Origin: Larix kaempferi
Taxonomy: Eukaryota; Streptophyta; Pinopsida; Pinales; Pinaceae
Assembly (NCBI GenBank): GCA_027924585.1
Contig: BSBM01000007.1
Coordinates: 5,472,001-5,536,000, forward strand
Length of the DNA stretch: 64,000 nucleotides
Direction of reading: 5' to 3'
The notes beneath the pieces are model-generated. The model saw only the letters and a list, made by a program, of their open reading frames with translations, did not search any database and had not been told where the DNA came from. The position numbers and the translations under genes were made by a program. This document shows positions 34,242 through 45,170 of the stretch, one piece after another (the stretch's first letter is position 1; the number at the start of each line of letters is the position of its first letter).

Positions 34242-35359
34242 CTCACGTATGCAAGTTGAAGAAGGATCTGTATGGATTGAAGCAAGCTCCTAGAGCTTGG
34301 TACAAAAGGATAGATATATTTTTGATGAGCTTGGGATTTACCAAAAGTAAAGCTGACCCTAACGTTTACTTTAAGGTTATGGATGATGAATCTATCATAT
34401 TATTGCTCTATGTGGATGATTTATTTCTAACAGGAAATGAGAAACAAATTGTAGAGTGCAAGAAGAATCTTGCTGAAGAATTTGAGATGAAAGACCTTGG
34501 ATTGATGCACTATTTTCTAGGTCTGGAAGTATGGCAGAACCCAAAAGGAATCTTTCTCAACCAGGCAAAGTATGCTGTGGAAATCCTAAAAAGATTTGAT
34601 ATGTTGGAATGTAAAGCCATGGCCACACCCATGGATACCAACCTGAAGTTGTTAGCCGATGAATCGTTAGAGTTAGTGGATGTGACTCAGTATAGACATA
34701 TTATTGGGTCGTTGATGTATCTGACAAATACCAGGCGAGATATATGCTTTGATGTGAACACGCTGAATCAATATCTAGTTGATCCTAGACGTGTTCACCT
34801 GGTAGCTGCAAAGCGTGTGATGAGGTACTTGAAAGGTACGATAGAATTTGGTCTATACTATGTTGGATATCATGAATACAGATTGTATGGTTATACAGAT
34901 GCAAATTGGGATGGAAGTGTCTCAGACAGGAAGAGCACCTCAGGTGGATGCTATTGCCTGGGATTTTCCATGATCTCATGGTTTAGCAGGAAGTAGTCCA
35001 GTGTTTCTCTCAGCACAGCTGAAGCAGAGTATATAGCATCTTGTTCTGCTAGTTGTGAAGCCATATGGCTTCGAAAATTGATGTTAGGTCTATTTGACCT
35101 GGAGTTGGATACCATGATGATTCTATGTGAAAACCAGAGTTGTATAAAGATGACGGAGAACCCAATGTTCCATGACAAGTCAAAGCACATAGAAATCCTG
35201 TATTTTTACATACAGGATATGTTACAGAAGGGAGCTATAAAGCTCCAGTATGTGAGCACTGATGAACAAGTTGCTGATGTGTTGACTAAGCCTCTGTCTC
35301 GAGTGGAGTTTGAGTAGATATGTGACAAGCTTGGTGTGGTTCGAATGGACCTTCCTTGA
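34242..35359 (+). pseudogene. Element A pol, 3' segment (RT and RNase H)
   Basis: Continues A's RT directly after D. VCKLKKDLYGLKQAPRAW, the catalytic box LLLYVDDLFLTGN (about 34409), MKDLGLMHYFLGLEVW, then RNase H (YTDANWDGSVSDRKSTSG, STAEAEYIASCSASCEA, MILCENQSCIKM, VADVLTKPLS). Stops: TAG at 34994-34996 after WFSRK, TAG at about 35314, and a terminal TGA at 35357-35359. YVDD is preserved, but upstream lesions make it non-functional. Confidence 0.92.
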
Positions 35360-35379
35360 AAGGGGGAGCATTGATGATG

Positions 35380-35619
35380 ATGTTGCAATGGGGTTGTATC
35401 ATCCCTGGAAATTAGTCCTAAAGTGATCTGCAGAATTTTGTCTCCGTGATGTGGTTGGTATTGTATCATCCCTGGACATTAGTCCTAAAGTGATCCGCAA
35501 AATTTTGTCTCCGTGATGTGGTTGAGATTGTATCAACCCTGGACATTAGTCCTAAAGTGATCTGCATACTTTTGTCTCCGTGATGTGGTTGGGATTGTAT
35601 CATCCTTGGACATTAGTCC
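35380..35619 (+). repeat. 67-bp tandem array in A's 3' region, part 1
   Basis: Units share 'tgtatcatccctggacatta' and 'gtctccgtgatgtggttg'; 'gtgatgtgg' recurs at 35446, 35513 and 35580, exactly 67 bp apart. Element F is inserted inside the fourth unit, and the array continues at 42839. Confidence 0.93.
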
Positions 35620-36209
35620 TGTTGATGTATATGTAACTTCGGAATGTATTTCATCTATGTATTTCATATATATTTATTGTACCCTTATTAGAGATGTGTT
35701 ATTCCTCTATAAAGAAGTGTCGTCATGTGGATTGACAAGTGTCGCAAGTGTGTGTACTTGTCGATGGGTTATTAGACCACCATGTGTGGGGTCGGCCCTG
35801 AAATATATATATTATAATGTGGATGTACCTAGCTAGACAAGTCAGCCCCATAAGGTCACTGGGCAAACAAGTTAGTATAAATAGAGATCAAGTGATCTCT
35901 ATTTAGATCATTTGGAAAGTCATCTCTCTCTCACTTAGAAAGTGGCGCACTAGTGAGGAGGAGGATCATCTGCTACTAGGAGACTATCTCAGTGTATTTT
36001 GGTTGTACTTTGGTTGAGCCATTTCTCTCTCTATCTCTGAGGAAGTTGTGGGGTTTTTCACCTTAGGGTTTTCCCCACGGAAACTCTGTGTCTCTTGTCT
36101 CTCATGCTTTTGATTCTTGTGATGCTTGTCATGCTTATTGTGATTGTCATGCATTGATATACTGTATATGTTATTCTCTCAGTGAAGATCCTAGAGTATT
36201 GTGAATTAA
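35620..36209 (+). repeat. Element F 5' LTR (3' end deleted)
   Basis: Matches 42228-42817. TATA box TATAAATAG at 35876-35884. The last ~16 bp, present in the 3' LTR as TGCTCAAAATTTAACA, are missing. Confidence 0.92.
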
Positions 36210-36779
36210 GGAGAATCTAACCTAAGAAGAAGACATTTTGTAGTGACAGAAACTTGAGTTTCTTGTTTATTGGGTTTCTCTCCACAAATTTTGGAAAAGC
36301 ATTATAGTAGATTGACTCTACTCATCAAGGAGAATCTATCTGTCCAATCAGAATTCAATTCTGAGCATTTTCAGATTTGGCCCTAAACATTAGGGTTTCC
36401 ACAAAAAATAGGAATTTCTGAAATATGAAGACATAGCTGGAAGCTCCTTGCAAAAATCGAAGTTTAGAGCTTTGGATCGATATTTTTGGCTGGGTAGATC
36501 TCTGGGAAACTCAAACCCTAATTCAGGGCTCTCCCAGTGAACTCGGGAGGACAAGAAGGCAAATTTGAAGGGTAAAACTTTGCTGATCTCAAATTCTGAA
36601 TGCACCGGGCTGATCAACTCATCAAAGCGCATCTTTCTATCCTTTTAGAAAATTGAAATTCACATTTTGAATTTTTAGGTTTTTTCCAACAAACCCTAAT
36701 CCGGGACCAGATCCAGTTTTCAGCATTTCAAGTGGTAAGACCTAAATCTTTTCTATTTCCATTTGAAGTACTCTTTAAG
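36210..36779 (+). other. Element F leader, PBS absent
   Basis: Non-coding leader between the truncated LTR and gag. No TGGTATCAGAGC is present; 'aggagaatctaacc' follows directly, with a related 'aaggagaatctatc' at about 36327. Confidence 0.8.
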
Positions 36780-39700
36780 ATGTCTCACCACACCAAGCTT
36801 TAGGATAAGCTTGAAGGGGCTGATAACTTCCGAGCTTGGAAGTATAGGATTGGGTTAATCCTGGAAGAGAATGAGTTGGACTCGTATATAAAAGAAGACA
36901 TCCCTATCCCAAAGGATGAAGAGGCCAAGGTATTGCATAAGAAGAACTTGGTCAAGGCAAAGAGAATCATTGTTGATTCTATCAAAGACCATCTCATACT
37001 CCATGTGTCTTCTCTAAAGACAACCAAGGAGATGTTTGACTCTTTGACCAAGCTATTTGAAGGGAAGAACATAAATCGGAAGATGACTCTGCGGCATCAA
37101 TTGAAAGGGGTCAAGATGTTGAATGGAGAAACCATTCAATCTTACTTCTCCAAGGTCTCTCATATCAAGGAGCAACTTGAAGCTATGGATGAAGTAGTGG
37201 ACAATGGTGAAGTTGTTATGACCACTCTGAATGGCCTACCTAGGTCATGGGACTCTTTTATTCAAGGAATTTGTGCAAAAAAGAAATTGATCTCTTTCAG
37301 TAAACTATGGGAGGAATGCTCTCAAGAAGAAGCTAGACTTGTAGTTCGTGAAGAAAAGATGGGAGGTGAAGATCAAGCTCTCGCAACTCACAGCAAAAGA
37401 AGCAAGCCCAAGAAGGAGCACTCTCGCTACAAAAGATCCTATCAAAAGAATAAGAAGGATCTAAGATGCTTCACATGCAATGAGAACGGTCACTTTGCTT
37501 TAGATTGTCCCAAGAACAAAAGGGATAATAACAACAACTTCAGCAAGAAGAAGAAGGGTAGCAAAAGAAAGCTCCATGCTCATGCTACCGAAGATGATGA
37601 ACCTCCAAAGAAGAAGGCTAGGGCAGAAAGTGATGATGACTCATCAAGTGAAGAAGAGTATGTTCTAATCTCTGCTCTCATAGGTACTATCTCCCATGGT
37701 TGTAATGATTGGTTGATTGATAGTGGAGCTTCCAAACACATGATTGGGTTTAAGGAATCTTTTGTGAATCTATTTGAACATGAATCACACCATAGGGTGA
37801 AACTTGGGGATGATTATCAATACCCAATCAAAGGAAGTGGTGAAGCCTCCTACAACCTAGATTCTGGAAAATATTTGAAGATGAAAGAAGTCCTTTATGT
37901 ACCTGGGCTCAAGAAGAACTTACTCTCCATATCTGCATTGGATTCAAAAGGTATGAGGGTTGCATTTGTGGATGGCCAAGTCCTAATGTGGCCGAAGGGA
38001 AAAACCATAGATGATGCAGTAGTGATTGGAGAGCAAGAGGGAGGATTGTATAAATTGAAGGGACAACCTGAACGTGCCATGGTGCATGAATCCATAGAGC
38101 CAAGTGAACTTTGGCATAGAAGACTTGCTCATATGCACTATAGGGCACTTCCAATTGCAAGCAAGGCTGTAGAAGGTCTTCCTGAAATCAATACCAAACA
38201 TGAAGGTGTTTGCAAAGGATGTGCAAAAGGTAAGAACATTAAGAAGGCTTTCCCAAGCAGTGAAAGCAAGGCCAAAGATATCCTGAAAATCATCCACTCG
38301 GATGTATGTGGTCCTATGTCATCCAGTTCTCTTAGTGGGTATGTTTACTATGTCTCATTTATTGATGACTTCTCCAGGAAGACTTGGGTATACTTCTTGA
38401 AAAACAAAGATGAGGTGTTTGATAAGTTCAAGGAATTCAAAACCTTGATGGAGAATCAAACTGACAAGAAGATCAAAACATTCAGATCCGACAATGGTGG
38501 AGAATTCACCTCAGGTGACTTCAAGAAGCTTTGTAGTGATTCAGGGATTAAGAGGGAGTTGATTGCTCCTTATAATCCTCAACAAAATGGAGTTGCAGAA
38601 AGGAAGAACAGAACTATCATGGAAGCAGCAAGGGCAATGCTGCATGACCAGGATCTACCTATGCATCTATGGGCAGAAGCAGCTAGAACAGTTGTATATG
38701 TGCAGAACAGAACACCCCACAAGATATTGGACAACAAGACACCAAAAGAGGTCTTTTCTGGTAAGAAACCTGAAGTCAGCCATCTCAGAATATTTGGTTG
38801 TCCAGTATACACTCATGTCCCAAAGGAAAAGAGGACTAAACTAGATCCTTCAGGAAAGAAGGGTATCTTTGTGGGTTACAGTGAAAGCTCGAAGGCTTAC
38901 AGAATATACTTTCTAGGGTTCAAGAAAATTGATGTCAGCAGGGATGTAACATTTGATGAAAACTCAGCATTCATCAAATCAAGGAAGGCACCTATCGAAG
39001 TTTATGAAGAACCTAAGGAAACTAGATTTCAAAACACTACCATGACTGAAGCAATTCCAAAAGTTGTTCGTGAGTGAGGGTAACTCTCACAAGAGGAAAC
39101 CTGCATGGGCTAGAGAGCTCATTCAAGATACAGAAAGATTTGGCATTCCAGAAGAAGAACACAGAGCAAAGAAGAGAACCAGATCACATACCAGCTATGT
39201 TGCTTTACTCTGTGACATTATGAACAAAGAGCCTTCCAGTTATGAAGAAGCAGCGGAAAAGAAAGAATGGAAGGATGCCATGGTTGAGGAATACCAATCA
39301 ATAATGAAGAATGATGTTTGGGATGTTGTCCCAAGACCTAAAGAGAAGTCTGTTGTGACTTCCAAATGGATTTACAAAATCAAGCATGCTGCAGATGGCA
39401 GTGTAGAGAAATACAAGGCAAGATTCGTAGCTCATGGCTCTCTCAGAAAGAGGGAATAGATTATAAAAAAACTTTTGCACCTGTAGCCAAGTATGCTTCC
39501 ATCAGAACAGTACTTGCCCTAGCTGCAACAATGAAATGGAAAATACACCAGATGGATGTCAAGACTGCTTTCTTGAATGGTGTAGTTGTTGAGGAAGTAT
39601 ATGTGGAGCAACCACTCGATTTTGAAATACATGACAGGGAGTCATATGTGTGCAGATTGAAGAAAGCCTTGTATGGCTTGAAACAAGCTCCCAGAACCTG

Positions 39701-40772
39701 GTATGGTAGGATGGACAGTTTCCTATCTAGTTTGGGCTTTACCAAGAGTAAAGCGGATTCCAACCTTTACTACAAGGTTGAGGAAGGGAATCCTATGATT
39801 CTACTCCTGTATGTGGATGACTTATTTATAACAGGAGATGACAGATTGATTGCAGATACGAAGAGGAAGCTTGTTGCTGAGTTCGATATGAAAGATTTGG
39901 GAATGATGCATTATTTTCTAGGTATGGAGGTGTGGCAGAGTGCAGGTGGGATCTTCCTTGGTCAAGGGAAGTACATAGTAGATATCCTGAAGAGATTCGG
40001 GATGAAGGATTGCAATGCCATGGCCACACCTATGGCATCGAATCTGAAGCTTCTATGTGATGCTTCATCTGAGCCGGTTGATGTCTCTATGTATCGTCAG
40101 ATGATTGGGTCCTTGATGTACCTGACGAACACGAGACCAGATATTTGCTTTGCGGTGAACACATTGAGTCAGTTCCTGACAGATCCGAGGAGTGTTCATC
40201 TGGTTGCTATAAAGCATGTTCTGAGGTACCTGAAGGGTACAATGGATTATGGGCTCAAGTATGAAGCGAATCAAAAGTTTAACCTGCAGGGTTATGTTGA
40301 TTCAGTTTGGGATGGCAGTGTTGCAGATAGGAAGAGCACATCTGGGTGCTGCTTTAGTATGGGATCAGGTGTGATCTCTTGGTTTAGCAGGAAGCAGTCC
40401 TGCGTAGCACTGAGTATAGATGAGGCAGAGTATGTTGCAGCCTGTTCAGCTAGTTGTGAGGCAGTATGGCTACGGAAGCTACTGTCTGAGTTATTTGATC
40501 TCCCGTTGGATGCTACTGGTATCTTCTGTGATAACCAGAGTTGTGTGAAGCTATCTGAGAACCCAGTGTTTCATGATAGGTCGAAACACATAGAGATCAA
40601 ATATCACTATATCAGGGATATGGTGCAAAGAGGGGCTGTGAAGCTCCAGTATGTTGCGACAAACGAGCAGATTGCAGATGTGCTGACGAAGCCACTAGCC
40701 AGGGTGAAGTTCGAGTACTTCAGAGAGAGGCTTGGTGTTCTTCAGATTGATGACACTTCGAGGAAGAAGTGA
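36780..40772 (+). pseudogene. Element F gag-pol, nearly complete, two frameshifts and one early stop
   Basis: ATG 36780 with a TAG eight codons in (36801-36803), then open from 36804 to 39077. Gag (INRKMTLRHQLKG), CCHC knuckle CFTCNENGHFALDC (about 37468-37509), protease WLIDSGASKHMIGF, HRRLAH, integrase with intact catalytic residues (HSDVCGP, RSDNGGEF, NGVAERKNRT). A frameshift near 39070 and a one-base deletion near 39437, in the RFVA..SQKEGIDY region, shift the frame. RT then runs to 40772 with YVDDLFITG, then RNase H (DEAEYVAACSASCEA, VADVLTKPLA-like). The ancestor was a full Copia polyprotein of about 1300 aa. This is the best-preserved Copia pol in the window. Confidence 0.95.
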
Positions 40773-40879
40773 TGGACACATTTGCTAAATCCATTCCAAG
40801 CATGTTGGAAGGAGGATCCTTCACATGGCTGTGGATGTAAGCGCTGGATGATGAGCATCAGGATGATGTTCTGGTTTCT

Positions 40880-41120
40880 GCTTTGTATGATCAGTTGGAT
40901 CATTTTTATGTATGTATGTATGCATCATGTTGGATGCTGGATATGATCAGTTGGATCATTTATATATGTATGTGCGCATCATGTTGGATGCTGGATATGA
41001 TCAGTTGGATCATTTATATGTATGTATGCATCATGTTGGATGCTGGATATGATCGGTTGGATCATGTGTATGTATTTTTGTATATGCATCATGTTGGATG
41101 CTTGGACCATGTATCTGTAT
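40880..41120 (+). repeat. Imperfect tandem repeats, 52-57 bp
   Basis: About four units sharing 'tatgatcagttggatcat' and 'gcatcatgttggatgctgg', just after F's RNase H. Confidence 0.88.
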
Positions 41121-41415
41121 ATGTATCAAGTGGATCATGTATGGTGATATGTATCATGTATTTGTATTTGTATCAGGTGGGTACACTGTATGATCAGGTG
41201 GATCATGTATGATGATATGTGTCAGGTAGATACTCGGTATGCATTAGGTAGATGCATTATATGATCAGGATGATCATGGATGACGAGCTTCAGGATGTTT
41301 CTCCAGATGACATGCAGTAGGATGTTGCAGTGATGATGATCAGGATGATCATGTGTACATCAGGATGATGTATGGTGAGTATCAGGTTGATACTCTATGG
41401 CCGTGGATCAGGTTG
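41120..41415 (+). repeat. Degenerate 'gatcaggtggatcatgta' repeats
   Basis: Continuation of the same motif family with more divergence ('tatcaggttgatactc', 'gatcaggatgatcatg'). Confidence 0.6.
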
Positions 41416-41419
41416 TGCA

Positions 41420-42010
41420 GATGAGCATATAATTTGGCCATGGGATATTTGCAGATAGTCTTTCGAGGTTTTTCCTATGGCATATAATTTGGCCCTGGGA
41501 TATCTGGCAAATGCTCTTTCGAGGTTTTGCTCTGGGAGGACATATAATTTGTCCCTGGGAGATCTACAAATAGTCTTTCGAGGTTTTTCCTATGGCATAT
41601 AATCTGGTCCTGGGATATCTGGCAGATGCTCTTTCGAGGTTTTGTCCTATGGCATATAATATGTCCCTGGGAGATCCAATAGGTTGGGCTGTGTGCCCGT
41701 AATAAGTCCTGGGATGCTCTTGAGAGGTTTTGCCATGACCACATATAATCTGTCCCTGGGAGATCCTATAGGTAGAGCTGTGTGCTCATAATAGCCTGGG
41801 ATGCTCTTGCGAGGTTTTGTGGTGACCACATATAATCTGTCCCTGGGAGATCCTATAGGTACAGTTGTGTGCTCGTAACAGCCTAGGATGCTCTTACGAG
41901 GTTTTATGGTGAGGTCACATATAATATGGCCCTGGGAGATCCTATAGGTAGAGCCGTGTGCTCGTAACAGCCTGGGATGCTCTTTCAAGGTTTTGTGACG
42001 CACGTAATAA
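41420..42010 (+). repeat. Tandem array, 55-61-bp units passing into 85-90-bp units
   Basis: 'catataat' recurs at about 41424, 41479, 41540, 41597, 41652, 41742, 41827 and 41917. The short unit contains 'ccctgggatatctg' and 'ctctttcgaggttttg'. The longer unit gains 'cctataggtagagctgtgtgctc'-type sequence. It looks like stepwise expansion of one array. Confidence 0.9.
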
Positions 42011-42227
42011 GTCCTGAGGATTCCACAGTATGGCCAGTGATGACGAAGACCTGCAGGTGGTGGGCCTACATCCAGTATGAAAAATGACTGGCTCTGTAGA
42101 ACTTCCTATGACGAGTAGAGTCAGAGATTGGTTGAGATAGCAGCAGCAGTGACGATGACGATGATCCCGAGAAGAAGACTTGTCTAGCATATCTGTGTCG
42201 AGAAACACCTTCCTAGTTAAGAGGGAG

Positions 42228-42833
42228 TGTTGATGTATATGTAACTTCGGAATGTATTTCATCTATGTATTTCATATATATTTATTGTACCCTTATTAGA
42301 GATGTGTTATTCCTCTATAAGGAAGTGTCGTCATGTGGATTGACAAGTGTCGCAAGTGTGTGTACTTACCGATGGGTTATTAGACCACCATGTGTGGGGT
42401 CGGCCCTGAAATATATATATTATAATGTGGATGTACCTAGCTAGACAAGTCGGCCCCATAAGGTCACTGGGCAAACAAGTTAGTATAAATAGAGATCAGG
42501 TGATCTCTATTTAGATCATTCGAAAAGTCATCTTTCTCTCACTCAGAAAGTGGCGCACCAGTGAGGAGGAGGATCATCTGCTACTAGGAGACTATCTCAG
42601 TGTATTTTGGTTGTACTTTGGTTGAGCCATTGCTCTCTCTATCTCTGAGGAAGTTGTGGGGTTTTTCACCTTAGGGTTTTCCCCACGAAAACTCTGTGTC
42701 TCTTGTCTCTCGTGCTTTTGATTCTTGTGATGCTTGTCATGCTTATTGTGATTGTCATGCATTGATATACTGTATATGTTATTCTCTTAGTGAAGATCCT
42801 AGAGTATTGTGAATTAATGCTCAAAATTTAACA
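42228..42833 (+). repeat. Element F 3' LTR
   Basis: 606 bp, preceded by purine-rich 'taagagggag' and followed by TSD AGTCC. TATA box at 42484-42492. Confidence 0.94.
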
Positions 42834-42838
42834 AGTCC

Positions 42839-43449
42839 TAAAGTGATTCGCAGAATTTTGTCTCTGTGATGTGGTTGGGATTGTATCATCCTTGGACATT
42901 AGTCCTAAAGTGATCCACATACTTTTGTCTCTGTGATGTGGTTGGGATTGTATCATCCCTGGACATTAGTCCTAAAGTGATCCACAGAATTTTGTCTTCA
43001 TGATGTGGTTGGGATTGTATCATCCCTGGACATTAGTCCTAAAGTGATCCTCAGAATTTTGTCTCAATGATGTGGTTAGGATTGCATCATCCTTGGACTT
43101 ATGTCCTAAAGTGAGAGGGATTGATCATCCCGTAATTGGATCATGTGTGTTGCAGGTTATTTTGCTACAGATGATGTTGTTGCTGATCAAAAGATCAAGT
43201 GTTGCTGTAGCCAATCGAGTGATCGAGTGCTGCAGAATATGAAGATCAAAGATGAAGACTTAGTGTTGTAGAAGATGACCTCCAGTACTGAAGATGTTGA
43301 AGATGTTCCAGTAATTGTTCCAGTTGTTGAAGAAAAATTTCGATGATTTATAGATGTATCACCTTGATGTTGTTGATGATGCTCTCTCTCCTTGCTCCTA
43401 CAGTTGATGTTGTTGTTGTCAGTAGAATACCCTTCTCGTTAAGGGGGAG
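42839..43449 (+). other. Element A 3' untranslated region, part 2 (67-bp array, then polypurine tract)
   Basis: The 67-bp array resumes ('gtgatgtgg' at 42866 and 42933) and decays by about 43120. Unique sequence follows, then the polypurine tract 'aagggggag' at 43441-43449 directly before the 3' LTR. Confidence 0.9.
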
Positions 43450-44006
43450 TGTTGAAATATTGTAACCTCGAAGAATATTCTATTGTATTTTATTATTGTA
43501 ATTTATTCGGAGATGTTTTATTCCTCCGTCAGGATGTTATTATTGTATTTGATCATCATAGAGTCATGAGGTAAAACCTCCTTTATAAGTCGGGTCGATA
43601 GAACCCTCCAGAAAGTAATATTATATTGTTTTGAGTGTTCCTAGGTAAGTCGACCCAATTAAGTTTGTTGGGGCTGACCTAGTTAATGAAAAAGTCAAGT
43701 GGAAGATAAAGTATAAATAGGAGTGATGTGCTCCTCATTTGGACACACACTCACTTGTGTAATTCGCATAGGAGAGAGAGAGAGAGATCTGCAAGGAAAA
43801 GGAGCACTTGTTTGGGGTTTTGTCTTTGTACTTTTGATCATCAATATTGAGGAAGTTTTGTTGGGTTTTCTTCCCCAAGAGGGTTTCCCAGGATAAATCT
43901 GTGTCTATCTTGTGATTGTGTTTCTTTCAGTGATCTTGTATATGCTATTGTTGTGAAATTGAATTGAATACTAATGTTATCTATCTTAAGATATTGAATC
44001 TTAACA
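43450..44006 (+). repeat. Element A 3' LTR
   Basis: 557 bp, same ends as 4448-5036, followed by TSD ATTGG. TATA at 43712-43720; short (GA)n at 43772-43787. Confidence 0.94.
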
Positions 44007-44011
44007 ATTGG

Positions 44012-45170
44012 ATCAATAAGAACCAATGTTATACGACTCAGACTCGACAAAGAATTGGTTGACATGTGACTCGTCGACTCAGGAAAGACTCGAGACAGAC
44101 TCGGCAAAACTCCGTAAAAGAAAATTAAAATATGATAAATTTTGTGCAAAAAAAAGAGGTTAATGGCATTTTTTGTTTGTTTTAAATATCATTAATTTAA
44201 TTAAAATATAATTAAATTAAATATAAAATCTAATAAATATAAAACTCATTACTTAAATCTAATAAATATAACATTGAATATAAATAAAAAATTTAATATA
44301 TATATATATATAAATAAAAAGTTAAATTACTTATAATTTATAATTTAACAATTGTATAGTGTTCAAATATAATGGCTTTAAATTAAGAAGGGCGCCATAC
44401 TTGTTTAAGGCTTAACCTACCCGCCGCCAAGTATTAACCCTAGCCGTGGGCCGGGACAATACAATGAAATCACAAGGTAGATGCATGGTTCAATAGCTAC
44501 CCGTAGTCTCCAGTGTACCCATGCGAAACATAGACCCTACCCACGACAAGCATGGAAACCCTCGGTCGATGCTAACTTCGATTGCTGTTGGAGGCACGCA
44601 TGCTGGAGGACACAATTTCACGGGATATGTTCTGTTCTTGTCGAGTCTCTCTACCAAATTCGTGCCAAGTATTTGCGAGTTTTCTGAGTCCAGTTTGTCG
44701 AGTCGTTGTGAGTTTGCCGAGTCATCCACGAGTCTTATGCGATTACCCAACTTGGAGGTTGACTTTCCCAGACTCGCGAGTCTTCGGCCAGTGGTGCTTC
44801 ATTTCATTTTAAGAACCACTTTACAACATGCTCCCAAAGATTGACTTTCTCCATAAAAAATGTAACCTAAGCTTCCAAGGAACAATATCATAACCTCCTC
44901 CCAACTTTTCACATTTTCTGAGAGTGAGAGTCATCTTACACATCTTGAAACAATCCTCAAATTCAAAGCCAATAGTGAATGAAGTAGACAAAACCCTTCT
45001 ATGGATAAAGCACTTCTCTCAAGTGGCATGGGGTTTTACACCCGTAACCTTAAACAATTGAAGTGACAACCTCAACAAGGTAAAGCACCTCTCCTAGGTA
45101 CACCATAATTGAAATATCAACTCCCTCTTTCACCTAGAGACTGATTTAAGCAATAAAGTTATGATACCAT
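44012..45170 (-). mobile_element. Copia relic Z, leader/PBS side (right of element A)
   Basis: Continuation of the minus-strand relic from 4442. At 45157-45169 the plus strand reads aagttatgatacca, so TGGTATCATAACTT on the minus strand, a Met-type PBS. A putative LTR edge TGTAGAAATTTC begins at 45170. Between them is a non-coding segment rich in GACTCG/CGAGTC motifs (44035-44110 and 44635-44790) that may be a separate small insertion. The far end of Z's LTR was not located. Confidence 0.55.

Larger units (their letters stand above)
35615..42838 (+). mobile_element. Element F: Ty1/copia retrotransposon with damaged 5' LTR end
   Basis: LTRs 35620-36209 and 42228-42833 (TGTTGATGTATATG...TTTAACA), TSD AGTCC at 35615-35619 and 42834-42838. 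Protein-level order is Gag, protease, integrase, RT, RNase H, closely related to A but with a different LTR subfamily. The 5' LTR stops at 'gtgaattaa', about 16-17 bp short of the 3' LTR, and the PBS is missing, so a small deletion removed the LTR/PBS junction. LTRs differ at about 2% of sites. Two frameshifts and an early stop disable pol. Confidence 0.93.
4443..44011 (+). mobile_element. Element A: Ty1/copia retrotransposon, host of the nested stack
   Basis: The 5' LTR at 4448-5036 and 3' LTR at 43450-44006 both start TGTTGAAATATTG and end TTGAATCTTAACA. They are flanked by the same 5-bp duplication ATTGG (4443-4447 and 44007-44011), so they are the two ends of one insertion although 39.6 kb apart. 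Removing B, D and F leaves about 6.5 kb with Copia order: LTR, Met-initiator PBS, gag, protease, integrase, RT, RNase H, 67-bp tandem repeat region, polypurine tract, LTR. The pol frame reads through each interruption once a TSD copy is discounted. LTRs differ at roughly 30 sites plus a GA-repeat length change. Confidence 0.93.

Noticed and set aside
44481-44844. Open frames near 44.5 kb considered as a host gene fragment
   Set aside because: No recognisable domain, overlapping frames on both strands, and located within the GACTCG-rich non-coding segment.
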